From: Chitinophagaceae bacterium
Lineage (GTDB): Bacteria; Bacteroidota; Bacteroidia; Chitinophagales; Chitinophagaceae
DNA length: 64,000 bases
Assembly (NCBI GenBank): GCA_019745155.1
Contig: JAIETM010000005.1
Coordinates: forward strand, 141,104-205,103
Direction: 5' to 3'
The position numbers were made by a program, and so were the translations under genes. Positions 9,241 to 17,202 of the stretch are shown one piece after another. The notes under the pieces are model-generated. The model made no database searches. It was not told where the DNA came from and saw only the letters and a program-made list of their open reading frames with translations. Position 1 is the stretch's first letter. The number at the start of each line of letters is the position of its first letter.

Positions 9241-10080
9241 TTATTTTTTCTTGCCCTTATTGAGTAGTTTATTCTTTTTCGATTCCGGCAAATAGTTTTC
9301 AGAGGATACAACTTTCTTTCCTGTTTTTGTTTCAAGGTCTCTTCTTGCTTTACCAGCTACGGCGCCACCTTGTCTTGCTACTTGTTTATTTTGTATAAAT
9401 CCTTTTGGGTTTTGTGCTTTTACAATGGCTGTTGTTGAAGCTTCTCCCAACATTGAAAAGATTAGTTCAAGGTCGTTCATGTGGTCGCGGAGATTTTGGC
9501 TTTTTAGCCCCTTTACTTTTTTGTATGCTGAAGGTGTTAAGCCAAAAGTTGCTTTAGAAATTTCAGCCGTAAGTATTGCATACTCTTTTTGCTCTTTCAC
9601 TTCTCGGTTTCTCCATTCTTCAGTTAATTCTTCACGAATAGCAATACTGCGCATCCGTTTTTCTATCCAGTCATCAGGATAACCTTTAAGTTTATATAGC
9701 TCTCTGGTACGTTGTGTTGCCAGTTCAGGGTTTTCAATTTCATCTAATCTATCAGCGCCAACTTTAGCTAACCACAATTTGAATGGTTCCGCTTTAGGTG
9801 ATGGGATCGACTGGATAATTCTTAAAAGCCCTTTTGTATCAGCAGCCTGTATCTTGCGCTTTTTGCCATCTGCGGCTTCCATTTCAACCAGGGTACAGAT
9901 TGTACCCCAGTTGCTTTTAAGCTGTTCGTCTCGGCTAAGCATCTTTTTGATATACTGTTTCACATCTGAGCTGTCAGTCAATACCCCAACAACATCCTGC
10001 ACAGAGAAGTACCATTTCTGTTCGTTTTCACTCCAGACTGATCGTATTTGTTTACTCTCAAATAATTTAATGTTACTCAT
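9241..10080 (-). CDS. Bro-N domain protein, phage-antirepressor-like
   Basis: 279-residue protein with an N-terminal BRO-N domain (about residues 1-110: LFESKQIRSVWSENEQKWYFSVQDVVGVL, AADTKGLLRIIQSIPSPKAEPFKLWL). A charged helical C-terminal part follows, ending in a lysine-rich tail (KNKLLNKGKKK). BRO-N domains bind DNA and occur in phage antirepressors and in selfish or accessory genes. Here no phage genes or integrase accompany it. It is transcribed towards lepA and lies between two copies of the lepA 3' end, so it was probably acquired by insertion. Its DNA is more AT-rich than lepA. The domain call is firm; the function in this cell is unknown. Confidence 0.82.
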   Translation of the reverse strand: MSNIKLFESKQIRSVWSENEQKWYFSVQDVVGVLTDSSDVKQYIKKMLSRDEQLKSNWGTICTLVEMEAADGKKRKIQAADTKGLLRIIQSIPSPKAEPFKLWLAKVGADRLDEIENPELATQRTRELYKLKGYPDDWIEKRMRSIAIREELTEEWRNREVKEQKEYAILTAEISKATFGLTPSAYKKVKGLKSQNLRDHMNDLELIFSMLGEASTTAIVKAQNPKGFIQNKQVARQGGAVAGKARRDLETKTGKKVVSSENYLPESKKNKLLNKGKKK

Positions 10081-10205
10081 ATGTTTTTTTTCTTTTCAGG
10101 TTCGAGACTTTGTGCTTTTTGGAGTCCTCTCTACACCTTTAGACTCAATTGCATTCATATGTTAAATCCAAATTACAAAAGTTGATTAGCAATACCAAAG
10201 CGCTC

Positions 10206-10357
10206 GAACGCCAGAAAGAAGGTAAGAAGCGCATGCGCCAGATTGGTAGTGTAGAAGTACCGCAGGAAGCTTTCTTAGCCGTGTTGAAGTTGGATTAATT
10301 TTTAAGCAGATAGTATTTATAAGCTGGAATCTAGAAATGGGTTTCAGCTTTTTTGTT
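10206..10357 (+). repeat. Right copy of duplicated lepA 3' end plus terminator
   Basis: Encodes the last 30 residues of LepA ([12 protein letters not shown] ... LKLD) in an open frame without a start codon, then the lepA terminator. It differs from the true gene end only by synonymous changes in the coding part, so it likely derives from a related genome rather than from a recent local duplication. This and the flanking 10081-10460 stretch hold no other gene I can support. Confidence 0.85.
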
Positions 10358-10428
10358 TAGGTAAACTGAATCTTCCTTAGTTAACGGGAGATTATGTTAC
10401 CGTCAATTTTACTATAGAGTCTCCACAA

Positions 10429-10450
10429 ATGCAGAAGACTCTGTGGAGAC
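10429..10450 (-). terminator. Hairpin downstream of the AT-rich gene at 10461
   Basis: Perfect 9-bp inverted repeat GTCTCCACA / TGTGGAGAC just past the stop codon of the minus-strand gene. It has only a weak T tract, so its terminator role is tentative. Confidence 0.35.
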
Positions 10451-10460
10451 AGAAAATATT

Positions 10461-10829
10461 TTAGGCTAAAGAACATATTCCATTAACATACATAATCAGT
10501 TGATGAAAATTTCCAATTTTATGATCACTTTTTGCTGTGGTTATGTTGTATTTGAATGAGAGATTTCTTTGTTTAAAATAATATTCTTTTTCAATTTCTG
10601 ACTGGTTGTTGATTAATATCTCTAAGGATTTTATTAAAGTATCATTAGCGAAATGAATCGGGCATCTAAGATGTATTGTTTTCTCATCTCTATTCTCAAA
10701 GTCGCATGAAATAATATGAAAATCTTTATTTTTTATTGCGATATTCTGTATTGATAAATAAACTTCTTTGTAGAATGATTTATCAATACAAAAATCTTTG
10801 AATAAGATTAGAATTTCAATTTCTAACAT
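10461..10829 (-). CDS. AT-rich hypothetical protein
   Basis: 122 residues, not recognised. It is rich in Ile, Asn, Lys and Phe (MLEIEILILFKDF and onward), with no signal peptide, membrane segment or motif that I know. The base composition is clearly more AT-rich than the surrounding housekeeping genes, as for the two genes upstream, which suggests shared acquisition. It is 55 bases downstream of the WYL-like gene on the same strand and could share its transcript. Confidence 0.5.
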   Translation of the reverse strand: MLEIEILILFKDFCIDKSFYKEVYLSIQNIAIKNKDFHIISCDFENRDEKTIHLRCPIHFANDTLIKSLEILINNQSEIEKEYYFKQRNLSFKYNITTAKSDHKIGNFHQLIMYVNGICSLA

Positions 10830-10884
10830 GATAGGCTTATAAATATTATGAATTAATCATGATAGGTTATCAAACAGTTTTAAA

Positions 10885-11292
10885 CTAATCATTCTGTATG
10901 TTACATATTATACTCTTCATTCTTTTATCGTTTGGATTATAATATGGTCTCGTTTGACTAAAAGTTCTATTGGTGATTTCTAAGTGTTCAATTCTGTTAA
11001 TTATATATGATTTCCACATAAGAGCCCTGCCACTTTTGTCGTTGTTAATTTCGTTAATTTCCCAGGCAACTAATATTTTATTTCCGGTTGATTTATGAAT
11101 GCCCATAAGATGTGGCTCTACTAGCCTCCATCCAGCTTTATTGGAATATTTATCCTGATAGTAAAATTTTATTATACGCTTATTTGTTATTGCACGGCAA
11201 AGTAATTCACTATCATTATAAGATGTATTACTTGGTAAGGCACTTGAGAAAGTGGTTAAAACTAGCGATAGTAATAATATGATACGTCTCAT
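10885..11292 (-). CDS. Exported WYL-domain-like protein
   Basis: 135 residues. It starts with a signal peptide (MRRIILLLSLVLTTFSSALP), then has a segment resembling a WYL domain: LLCRAITNKRIIKFYYQD, RLVEPHLMGIHKSTGNKILVAW, and YIINRIEHLEI. The pattern of a basic patch, F.Y, R.veP, g..l.aw and a closing strand is the WYL fold signature, but the exact W-Y-L triad is not kept. WYL domains are normally cytoplasmic regulators, so export is unusual. I chose the ATG at 11292 because it gives a clean signal peptide and avoids overlap with the upstream gene, whose stop codon is at 11303. The role is unknown; the fold is an inference by eye. Confidence 0.6.
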   Translation of the reverse strand: MRRIILLLSLVLTTFSSALPSNTSYNDSELLCRAITNKRIIKFYYQDKYSNKAGWRLVEPHLMGIHKSTGNKILVAWEINEINNDKSGRALMWKSYIINRIEHLEITNRTFSQTRPYYNPNDKRMKSIICNIQND

Positions 11293-11302
11293 AACTGTTG
11301 GC

Positions 11303-12418
11303 TTAATAGAGTTTGTCGCTAGCTTGGCTGTCATCTAAGGAGTCGTTTTTGATTATGACATAAGTTTCGCCATCGTTCCATCTAGATAAGTAAATAGATA
11401 TATTCTTGCCTATCCAGTAATTATAGGTGTATCTTTTTTCAAGAGTGACCATCGGCGTGCCAAACATTTCTTTACATTCATTTAAAAATATTTTAAATTC
11501 TTCATCTGTTTGATTGGTTTTTTGAAGTGAAATTTGAAATAATATCCCTTTTTTATTAAATCGTAAATAGCAATTATCAAAATATCTATCGAACCAAAAT
11601 TTATACTCATTATTTTCTATACTATAACTTTTGGATAGGTCATTGTTTTGATATTTCACTATTAATTTTACAACAGTTGTTGTCATTCCGAATTTCAGTT
11701 TCTTATAGCCATTGTTTTCATCAAATTGCTTGAATTCTGTAGTAAACTTTTCTTCATACTCGGACTCGTTAAACCAATTAATGGTATTTTGATTTTTATT
11801 TTCTATTGAAAAAAGTAGGTATTGAATATCCTTATAGTAGCTTAATTTAATTCTTGTTTGTTTATTATTCCATACATGAAGATTGCAGGATGACTCATCT
11901 ATTGGAGTTATATACATTGTAGTGTCAGAGAAGTTTGTTTCTGTTAATGCATCTTTTTTTGGTGAAGTGAAATTTGTGCTCTTTCCGTATTTAGATGTTA
12001 AATAAGATTTTATCTTAAGATATTGAGAGTCTGAATTAATATAATCGTCTGCCTGTTTTATGAAATGAAAAACTGATTTGTTGTATGTGTTAGATGGTTT
12101 AACTAAAATATATGCTTGATCAAATTTCACATTAGCGATATCTCTTATTCTAAAATTATTAATTGAATATAATTTATATCCTTTTCTTATTTCAAGTGTT
12201 GGGTCAGTAAGAATTATTTTGGTAATAAGATTTTCAGCAAAAAAAATCTTTTCTGCGTTAAAATGCTTTTTAGTTGAGTTCCAATTTCCGCCAAAGTAGT
12301 CTCCTTTTAGTAGGCTCCTCTCTCTCGGGTTCTCATAATTGTTATTAAGTTTCTGAGCTAATGAAGTTTTATAAGAAATTAAAAGAAACAGTATTACTAA
12401 ATGGACAATTGTTCGCAT
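11303..12418 (-). CDS. AT-rich secreted hypothetical protein
   Basis: 371 residues with an N-terminal signal peptide (MRTIVHLVILFLLISYKTSLAQ). No family recognised. The mature part seems to contain two related halves. Each has an opening 'gykl/kklkfGM' strand-turn, a 'LTSKYGK' or 'CKEMFGT' loop and a closing aromatic strand pair (residues about 58-205 and 225-360). This suggests an internal duplication. It is very AT-rich. It lies 10 bases upstream of the WYL-like gene on the same strand, so the two exported proteins are probably co-expressed. Confidence 0.6.
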   Translation of the reverse strand: MRTIVHLVILFLLISYKTSLAQKLNNNYENPRERSLLKGDYFGGNWNSTKKHFNAEKIFFAENLITKIILTDPTLEIRKGYKLYSINNFRIRDIANVKFDQAYILVKPSNTYNKSVFHFIKQADDYINSDSQYLKIKSYLTSKYGKSTNFTSPKKDALTETNFSDTTMYITPIDESSCNLHVWNNKQTRIKLSYYKDIQYLLFSIENKNQNTINWFNESEYEEKFTTEFKQFDENNGYKKLKFGMTTTVVKLIVKYQNNDLSKSYSIENNEYKFWFDRYFDNCYLRFNKKGILFQISLQKTNQTDEEFKIFLNECKEMFGTPMVTLEKRYTYNYWIGKNISIYLSRWNDGETYVIIKNDSLDDSQASDKLY

Positions 12419-12469
12419 GTTGTTGACTTTGTTCTTGGTACTTTTAATTAATAATATATTCTACAATAG

Positions 12470-12622
12470 GTTATCTATAACTATAAAGGTTTGTGCTATT
12501 CTTTTAAACGAGATATAAATGCTTATGGCCTTATTGATAGATTAGTTAATACAATTGATATACGACATTTCTATTTTGTCGAAATCATTAAAGAGAATAA
12601 ATCATTGGGGGTATGCTTCTAA
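12470..12622 (+). pseudogene. Possible 5'-truncated gene remnant
   Basis: An open frame of 50 codons without a start codon, preceded directly by an in-frame TAG, encodes VIYNYKGLCYSFKRD ... IIKENKSLGVCF. The composition looks protein-like and AT-rich, like the genes next to it. I do not recognise the family. It could equally be a chance frame in AT-rich DNA. Confidence 0.28.
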
Positions 12623-12671
12623 ATTAGGAAGCGTTGGGGAGAATAGCAAAAAATCGGCAGGTTTTTTCTAT

Positions 12672-13170
12672 TTACCACAGAGGACACGGAGCTTGGTCAC
12701 CAAGGACACAAAGTCTTGGTGTGCTTTGTGTAAGCGCTTTGTGTGCTTTGTGGTTGAAACCTAAGAACAGAGGAACAATAGAACAGAAGAACAGGGAACA
12801 GAGGAACGTAGAAAGCCAAAAGCCTAGGGCTGAAGGCGTAAAGCAATTGAACAGAAGAACAAGGAACAGAGGAACAATAGAACAGATGAAGGAAAATCGA
12901 AGAAAGAGGAACGAGAGCCGAAAGCTGAAGGCGTAAAGCTTTAAGCATTTTGCTTTAGGCTTTTTAAAACGATATCCCCTCCTTGGCGAGGAGGGCCTGC
13001 CATCTGTAGCATTTGCGAAAGATGGGTGGCATGTGTGCAACACATGACGGGGTGGTGCGAATACTCCTCAGTCTCCTTCGGAGACAGCTCTCCTTGGCAG
13101 GGGAGCAAATATATTTTAATGACTCCTCGCGAAACTTTGCGTCTTAGTGTCTTTGCGGTTAAGCGCTGTT
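12672..13170. repeat. Mosaic of intergenic repeat units
   Basis: The 830-base gap between 12419 and 13245 is mostly repeat. In order it holds: a CCACAGAGGACACGG / CTTTGTGGTT pair (12672-12760); a degenerate run of GAACAGAGGAACA-like units (12764-12930); an AAGC-rich palindromic stretch (about 12925-12970); a TCCTTGGCGAGGAGG palindrome (12977-12993); the CTCAGTCTCCTTCGGAGACAG palindrome (13064-13107); and a CGCGAAACTTTGCG...CTTTGCGGTT unit (13121-13170). The same units recur in other order at 14400-14836 and 41138-41240. Open frames here are artefacts of the repeats. Confidence 0.75.
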
Positions 13171-13190
13171 AATCTTGAATAATGTACAAT

Positions 13191-13221
13191 AAACAAAAAA
13201 GCGGGTTATTACACCCGCTAT
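13191..13221 (-). terminator. Terminator of the alcohol dehydrogenase gene
   Basis: AGCGGGT / ACCCGCT stem with a TTTTTTG tail on the minus strand, starting about 25 bases after the stop codon at 13246. Confidence 0.75.
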
Positions 13222-13245
13222 AATTAAAAGCAATTAACGTGTCAA

Positions 13246-14289
13246 TTACAAAGTACTCATATCAATCACGAAACGGTATTTCACATCACTTTTGAGTAGA
13301 CGTTCGTATGCTTCATTGATTTGATCCATGCGGATGAGTTCAATATCAGAAACAATATTATGCGCTGCACAGAAGTCGAGCATTTCCTGTGTCTCAGGCA
13401 AGCCGCCAATTAGCGAACCGGCAATACTCTTACGGCCAAAGATGAGGTTGAAGGCGGGCACAATAGCCGGTTGTTCAGGAGCGCCTACACATACCATCAC
13501 ACCACTGGTGCGTAGTAATCCCAAGTAGAAATTATAATCGTGGTTGGCTGATACCGTATCGAGGATAAAATCAAAATAACCTTTTACGCTATTGATCTGG
13601 TTTTCATCTGAAGTGAGTACAAACTTATGTGCACCCAACCTGCGCGCATCTGCTTCTTTAGAAGCGGTATGGCTCAGCATGGTGACTTCTGCGCCCATGG
13701 CTACAGCCAGCTTTACGCCCATGTGGCCAAGTCCACCTAGGCCCAGCACACCTACTTTGGTGCCTTTACCCACTTTCCAGTGGCGCAGCGGAGAGTAGGT
13801 AGTAATGCCGGCGCACAACAATGGCGCAGCTGCATCCAAGGGAAGGTTGTCTGCAATGCGCAACACAAAACTTTCGTCTACTACAATTGACGCACTGTAG
13901 CCGCCATGTGTATGACCGCCACTTACTTTGTCAGGAGCGCCATAAGTACCGGTAGAGCCATTGTGGCAATATTGTTCCAGTCCGTCTTTACAATTCTCGC
14001 ACTCGCGGCAGCTATCTACCAGACAGCCTACGCCTGCTTTGTCGCCTACTTTGAATTTGGTGACATGCGCACCCACTGCAGTAACAATGCCCACAATTTC
14101 ATGACCCGGAACGCAAGGGTAAACTGCATTATGCCATTCGTTGCGCACGGTATGCAGATCGCTGTGGCATACACCGCAGTATTTGATTTCTATTTGTACA
14201 TCATGTGGACCAGGCTGTCGGCGTTCAATCGTAAGTGGAACGAGGGGTGTGGTGGCACTTAAGCCTCCGTATGCTTTTGTTGGTGTCAT
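13246..14289 (-). CDS. Zinc-dependent alcohol/aldehyde dehydrogenase, CAD/YahK type
   Basis: 347-residue NAD(P)-dependent medium-chain dehydrogenase, probably reducing aldehydes. The catalytic zinc site is seen in CGVCHSDLH and GHEIVG. The structural zinc site is the four-cysteine lobe CLVDSCRECENCKDGLEQYC. The Rossmann motif is GLGGLGHMGVKLA. The start MTPTKAYGGLS at 14289 is chosen over an in-frame extension to 14328 by family length. It stands alone between two repeat-filled gaps and has its own terminator. The substrate cannot be told from the sequence. Confidence 0.92.
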   Translation of the reverse strand: MTPTKAYGGLSATTPLVPLTIERRQPGPHDVQIEIKYCGVCHSDLHTVRNEWHNAVYPCVPGHEIVGIVTAVGAHVTKFKVGDKAGVGCLVDSCRECENCKDGLEQYCHNGSTGTYGAPDKVSGGHTHGGYSASIVVDESFVLRIADNLPLDAAAPLLCAGITTYSPLRHWKVGKGTKVGVLGLGGLGHMGVKLAVAMGAEVTMLSHTASKEADARRLGAHKFVLTSDENQINSVKGYFDFILDTVSANHDYNFYLGLLRTSGVMVCVGAPEQPAIVPAFNLIFGRKSIAGSLIGGLPETQEMLDFCAAHNIVSDIELIRMDQINEAYERLLKSDVKYRFVIDMSTL

Positions 14290-14386
14290 GTTGGGGTTGT
14301 TTTTTTGGAGTATTAAAGATAACCTCATTACTCAGTATGTATAGATTGTTTTTGTATGAAGCTTTAAGCGCAGATTTAATTAAGAA

Positions 14387-14836
14387 TGAATAATTAAGAA
14401 TGAATAATTGGGGCGTAAGGCTTTTGAACAGAGGAACAAGGAACAGAGAAACAGAAGAACATAGGAAGGGAAATCGAGGAATAGGGGTGAGAGCTGAAAG
14501 CTTAAAGCAAACGAAAAGAAGAACAATAGAACAATAGAACAGGGAACAGAGGAACAGGGAACAGAAGAAAGAGGAAGGAAATTCGAGGGTAGAGAAACGA
14601 AAAGTGCCAAAGACTAACAGCCAAAGACACTCCTTCGCCAAAGCTATGGAGTGCAAGCCAAAGATCTTTGGTATGCTTTGTGGGTTAAAGCTCGTAATTC
14701 AATACCCCTCAGTCTCCTTCGGAGACAGCTCTCCTTGGCAAGGGAGCATATTGAATTGTAGAGATTCTTTGCGACCCTTTGCGTCTTTGTGCTTGCCCAC
14801 CGAAGCTTTAGCGCAGGTGGGGCTTTGCGGTAAAAT
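14387..14836. repeat. Second mosaic of intergenic repeat units
   Basis: The gap 14290-14921 holds an AT-rich 'attaagaatgaata' pair (14387-14410), a long degenerate GAACAGAGGAACA tract (14425-14600), the CTCAGTCTCCTTCGGAGACAG palindrome unit (14704-14748) and a TTTGCGTCTTTGTG...GGGGCTTTGCGGT unit (14761-14836). It is the same set of building blocks as at 12672-13170. I see no gene here. Confidence 0.72.
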
Positions 14837-14921
14837 TTGTGTAATGTGAAGCGGCAATCGTAAAATGGAATAGGATTGAAATAAGCGAAATAAAAGTAAA
14901 TCTCAAATCTCAAATCATAAA

Positions 14922-15896
14922 TCAGTAATTATTTCCCCCACCTTTCTTCATATTCTTATCAGAAATGGCTTTCAATTTCTGTTCGCTTTTCTTGCCCTTT
15001 TCATCTAATAGAGGCGCTGGCATGGAAGATTGTTTCTCATCGAAGATCACGTTGGCGTAGGGGTTGCGGACGAAATTCCAGCGACCGTTCTTCCATTGAA
15101 AACCTTCAAAGCCTCCATAGGGTACCAATGTGCCTTTATTGCTGAACTCGCCGCTTTCGCTCACCAGAATATCCATCACCACTGCATCTGCACGTGGATC
15201 AAAATTTAGTCGGGCATTGCCATCTTTCTTGTACTCAATACCAAAACGGTAGGCAGGTTGTGCCGGCTTGGAACTGTCTGCTGGATAATTGAAGAATCGT
15301 CCGCCAAATTGTGGTTGTCCTTGTTCATCAAACGTGAGCACTTCCATCCATTTCTTGGTGCTGCGGGCATCATTGTTATCAAAGCCGAATAGGGTATAGA
15401 ATTGTTTGTTGTTGTGTGCTTTCTGTACGATGTTGTAATAGACAGCACCAATCCAATTCATATTGCTGCGTACAGAATCGAATGGATTGTCGGTGAACTC
15501 TGAGTAATCAAATAAAGGGAACAATTTCAGCGAACCATCATCTGTACGCATCTGGATACAGCCTTTCTGGCGATAATAGGTGAAGTCCTTCATCAGCTGC
15601 CAGGTAAAAATGCGAAAGGTTTTATCCGGTGCGGTTACTTTCGCAATGGTGGTGAGTGAATCAAAAGGGTAGTCGAAAGAAAAAGGTGTGCGCAATGCTT
15701 GTACCAGTCCGCGCGTAAATGCACTATCAGCACGGAGGCGATCTACTACATCTTCCGATTCCAGAATATTATTTGCATAGGGCTTGATGCGTTCTTCCAG
15801 CTGCTTGAGTTGTGCAAATGATTGCGGATTCAACTGGGCTTTAGCGACAGTGAAACAACACAAAAAGCTAATGAGTAGTACGGGGGCGATTCTCAT
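14922..15896 (-). CDS. Conserved secreted hypothetical protein
   Basis: 324 residues with a signal peptide (MRIAPVLLISFLCCFTVAKAQ). Helical N-terminal part (residues about 25-100), then a strand-rich domain with FRIFTWQLMKDF, NWIGAVYYNIVQ and YTLFGFDNNDARSTKKWMEVL, ending in a basic Gly/Asn tail. It looks like a conserved Bacteroidota periplasmic protein of unknown function. The start at 15896 is supported by a TAAATTCG -7-like box 5 bases upstream. It is last in the minus-strand heptose operon (33 bases after gmhB) but may also have its own promoter. Confidence 0.7.
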   Translation of the reverse strand: MRIAPVLLISFLCCFTVAKAQLNPQSFAQLKQLEERIKPYANNILESEDVVDRLRADSAFTRGLVQALRTPFSFDYPFDSLTTIAKVTAPDKTFRIFTWQLMKDFTYYRQKGCIQMRTDDGSLKLFPLFDYSEFTDNPFDSVRSNMNWIGAVYYNIVQKAHNNKQFYTLFGFDNNDARSTKKWMEVLTFDEQGQPQFGGRFFNYPADSSKPAQPAYRFGIEYKKDGNARLNFDPRADAVVMDILVSESGEFSNKGTLVPYGGFEGFQWKNGRWNFVRNPYANVIFDEKQSSMPAPLLDEKGKKSEQKLKAISDKNMKKGGGNNY

Positions 15897-15901
15897 GAGC
15901 A

Positions 15902-15909
15902 CGAATTTA
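15902..15909 (-). promoter_or_regulatory. Putative -7 box (TAAATTCG)
   Basis: One mismatch from TAnnTTTG on the minus strand, 5 bases before the ATG at 15896. Confidence 0.35.
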
Positions 15910-15929
15910 CCACAATGCACGCGGGTGCA

Positions 15930-16505
15930 TCAGTTGTTTTCGGGATTTATGATTTTATTAAAGGCTGCAGCGAAAGCAGGCAGGTTGTCAAAGCGCAGAT
16001 CAATGTCAGGATGCGGAAATGCTGTATCTGGGTTGGTAGTCGCCACAAATACAGTGTACATGCCTGCATTGCGACCGAAACGCATATCACTGAGTTTATT
16101 GCCCACAATCAGGCTTTTGTTCAGGTCGATATCCGGAAATTCGCCCTTTGCACTAAAAGCCATGCCGGGATTTGGTTTGCGGAAAAAGGAGTCATCGTTC
16201 AAATCGCTGCAGAAGAAAATACGATCTACATGTCCACCGGCTTGTACAATCGCTAATTGCATATTGTCGTGAATATGGTGTAGGTCATCCAGACTCATCA
16301 CACCCTTGCCCACACCTTTCTGATTGGTGACCATAATGGTCTTGCCAAAAATGCGGTTTAGCGTAGCAACCGCTTTGGGTACGCCATCGTAGAATTGAAA
16401 TTCATTCCAGTTCAGGATATAGTCTTCTTTTTTCTCGTGGTTGATCACACCATCGCGGTCGAGAAACAGTGTCCAGCTTTTATCAATTTGTTGCAGATCA
16501 AGCAT
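15930..16505 (-). CDS. gmhB: D-glycero-D-manno-heptose 1,7-bisphosphate 7-phosphatase-like HAD phosphatase
   Basis: Removes the 7-phosphate of heptose bisphosphate, third step of nucleotide-heptose synthesis. 191 residues of the HisB-N/GmhB HAD class: nucleophile motif FLDRDGVIN, IMVTNQKGVGKG, a Cys-containing zinc-loop remnant (FFCSDLNDD, fewer Cys than in E. coli GmhB), RKPNPGM, and VGNKLSDM with the Mg-binding Asp. It overlaps the nucleotidyltransferase gene upstream by 8 bases. The four-gene context assigns it to heptose rather than histidine metabolism. Confidence 0.85.
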   Translation of the reverse strand: MLDLQQIDKSWTLFLDRDGVINHEKKEDYILNWNEFQFYDGVPKAVATLNRIFGKTIMVTNQKGVGKGVMSLDDLHHIHDNMQLAIVQAGGHVDRIFFCSDLNDDSFFRKPNPGMAFSAKGEFPDIDLNKSLIVGNKLSDMRFGRNAGMYTVFVATTNPDTAFPHPDIDLRFDNLPAFAAAFNKIINPENN

Positions 16506-17202
16506 AGGGAATTAATTCAGTTTGTGCGCGTTGAAAATCTTCAGGTATGCCAATATCAATAAAGTAAGCATCTTGTGCCAATCCATAAATAGCAGATTGC
16601 CCACAGTATGTTTCTAAATAATCTTTCTCAAAAGAAAACTTTTCAGGGAAGGGTAGTTGCAGCCAATCTTTTCTTTGCAACAGGTACATGCCTGCGTTGA
16701 TTTGTCCCGCAGCATAGTATTGCTTCTCTTTAAAGGCAGTCACTTTTCCTGCTTCATCGGTTTCAACCACACCGTAGCGATCAAAATCTTGCATGGGCTT
16801 AAGGCTGAGAGTACAGCTTGCCTTGTTGGCTTGGTGTTGCTTATAGAGTTGTGATAGATCTCCTCTGAATAAAGTATCACCATTCGTTACCAATACTGTA
16901 TCTGTGTTTGCTTTACAGCATGCTAAGCGAATACCACCGCCCGTGCCGAGTGGTGTTTCTTCAATAGTGTAGGTGTAATTGCCATCGGGTAGGGCTTCTT
17001 GCAGAAAATCGAAGAAAGCTTCGTGCTTATAGCCCAAAGCAAAAATGAATTGTTGAATTCCTTGTGCTTGCAGGTAACGAATCACATAATGCACAAAGGG
17101 TAAGCCATTTACCGGAGCCATGCATTTGGGTAAATCAGGAACGGCGCTGCGTAAACGCGTACCGAGTCCCCCAGCCAGAATAATGGCTTCTTGTACAGGC
17201 AT
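16498..17202 (-). CDS. hddC: Heptose-1-phosphate nucleotidyltransferase (HddC-like)
   Basis: 234-residue sugar-phosphate nucleotidyltransferase with the signature AIILAGGLGTRLRSAVPDLPK and the Mg-binding VTNGDTLF. The presence of an HddA-type kinase in the same operon points to D-glycero-alpha-D-manno-heptose 1-phosphate guanylyltransferase, giving GDP-heptose. This is inferred from context; the base specificity cannot be read from the sequence. Its start codon overlaps the gmhA stop codon by one base and its end overlaps gmhB by 8. Confidence 0.82.
   Translation of the reverse strand: MPVQEAIILAGGLGTRLRSAVPDLPKCMAPVNGLPFVHYVIRYLQAQGIQQFIFALGYKHEAFFDFLQEALPDGNYTYTIEETPLGTGGGIRLACCKANTDTVLVTNGDTLFRGDLSQLYKQHQANKASCTLSLKPMQDFDRYGVVETDEAGKVTAFKEKQYYAAGQINAGMYLLQRKDWLQLPFPEKFSFEKDYLETYCGQSAIYGLAQDAYFIDIGIPEDFQRAQTELIPYA

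Noticed and set aside
9241..10080. Prophage or phage-defence island around the Bro-N gene
   Set aside because: No structural phage genes, integrase, recombinase or defence effector accompany it within the window.
10206..10297. Second lepA gene fragment as an expressed peptide
   Set aside because: It has no start codon; it is best explained as the duplicated end of lepA flanking an insertion.
12634..13043. Overlapping open frames between 12634 and 13043
   Set aside because: Low-complexity peptides (NRGTIEQ, LFLCS repeats) translated from the intergenic repeats; no coding signal.
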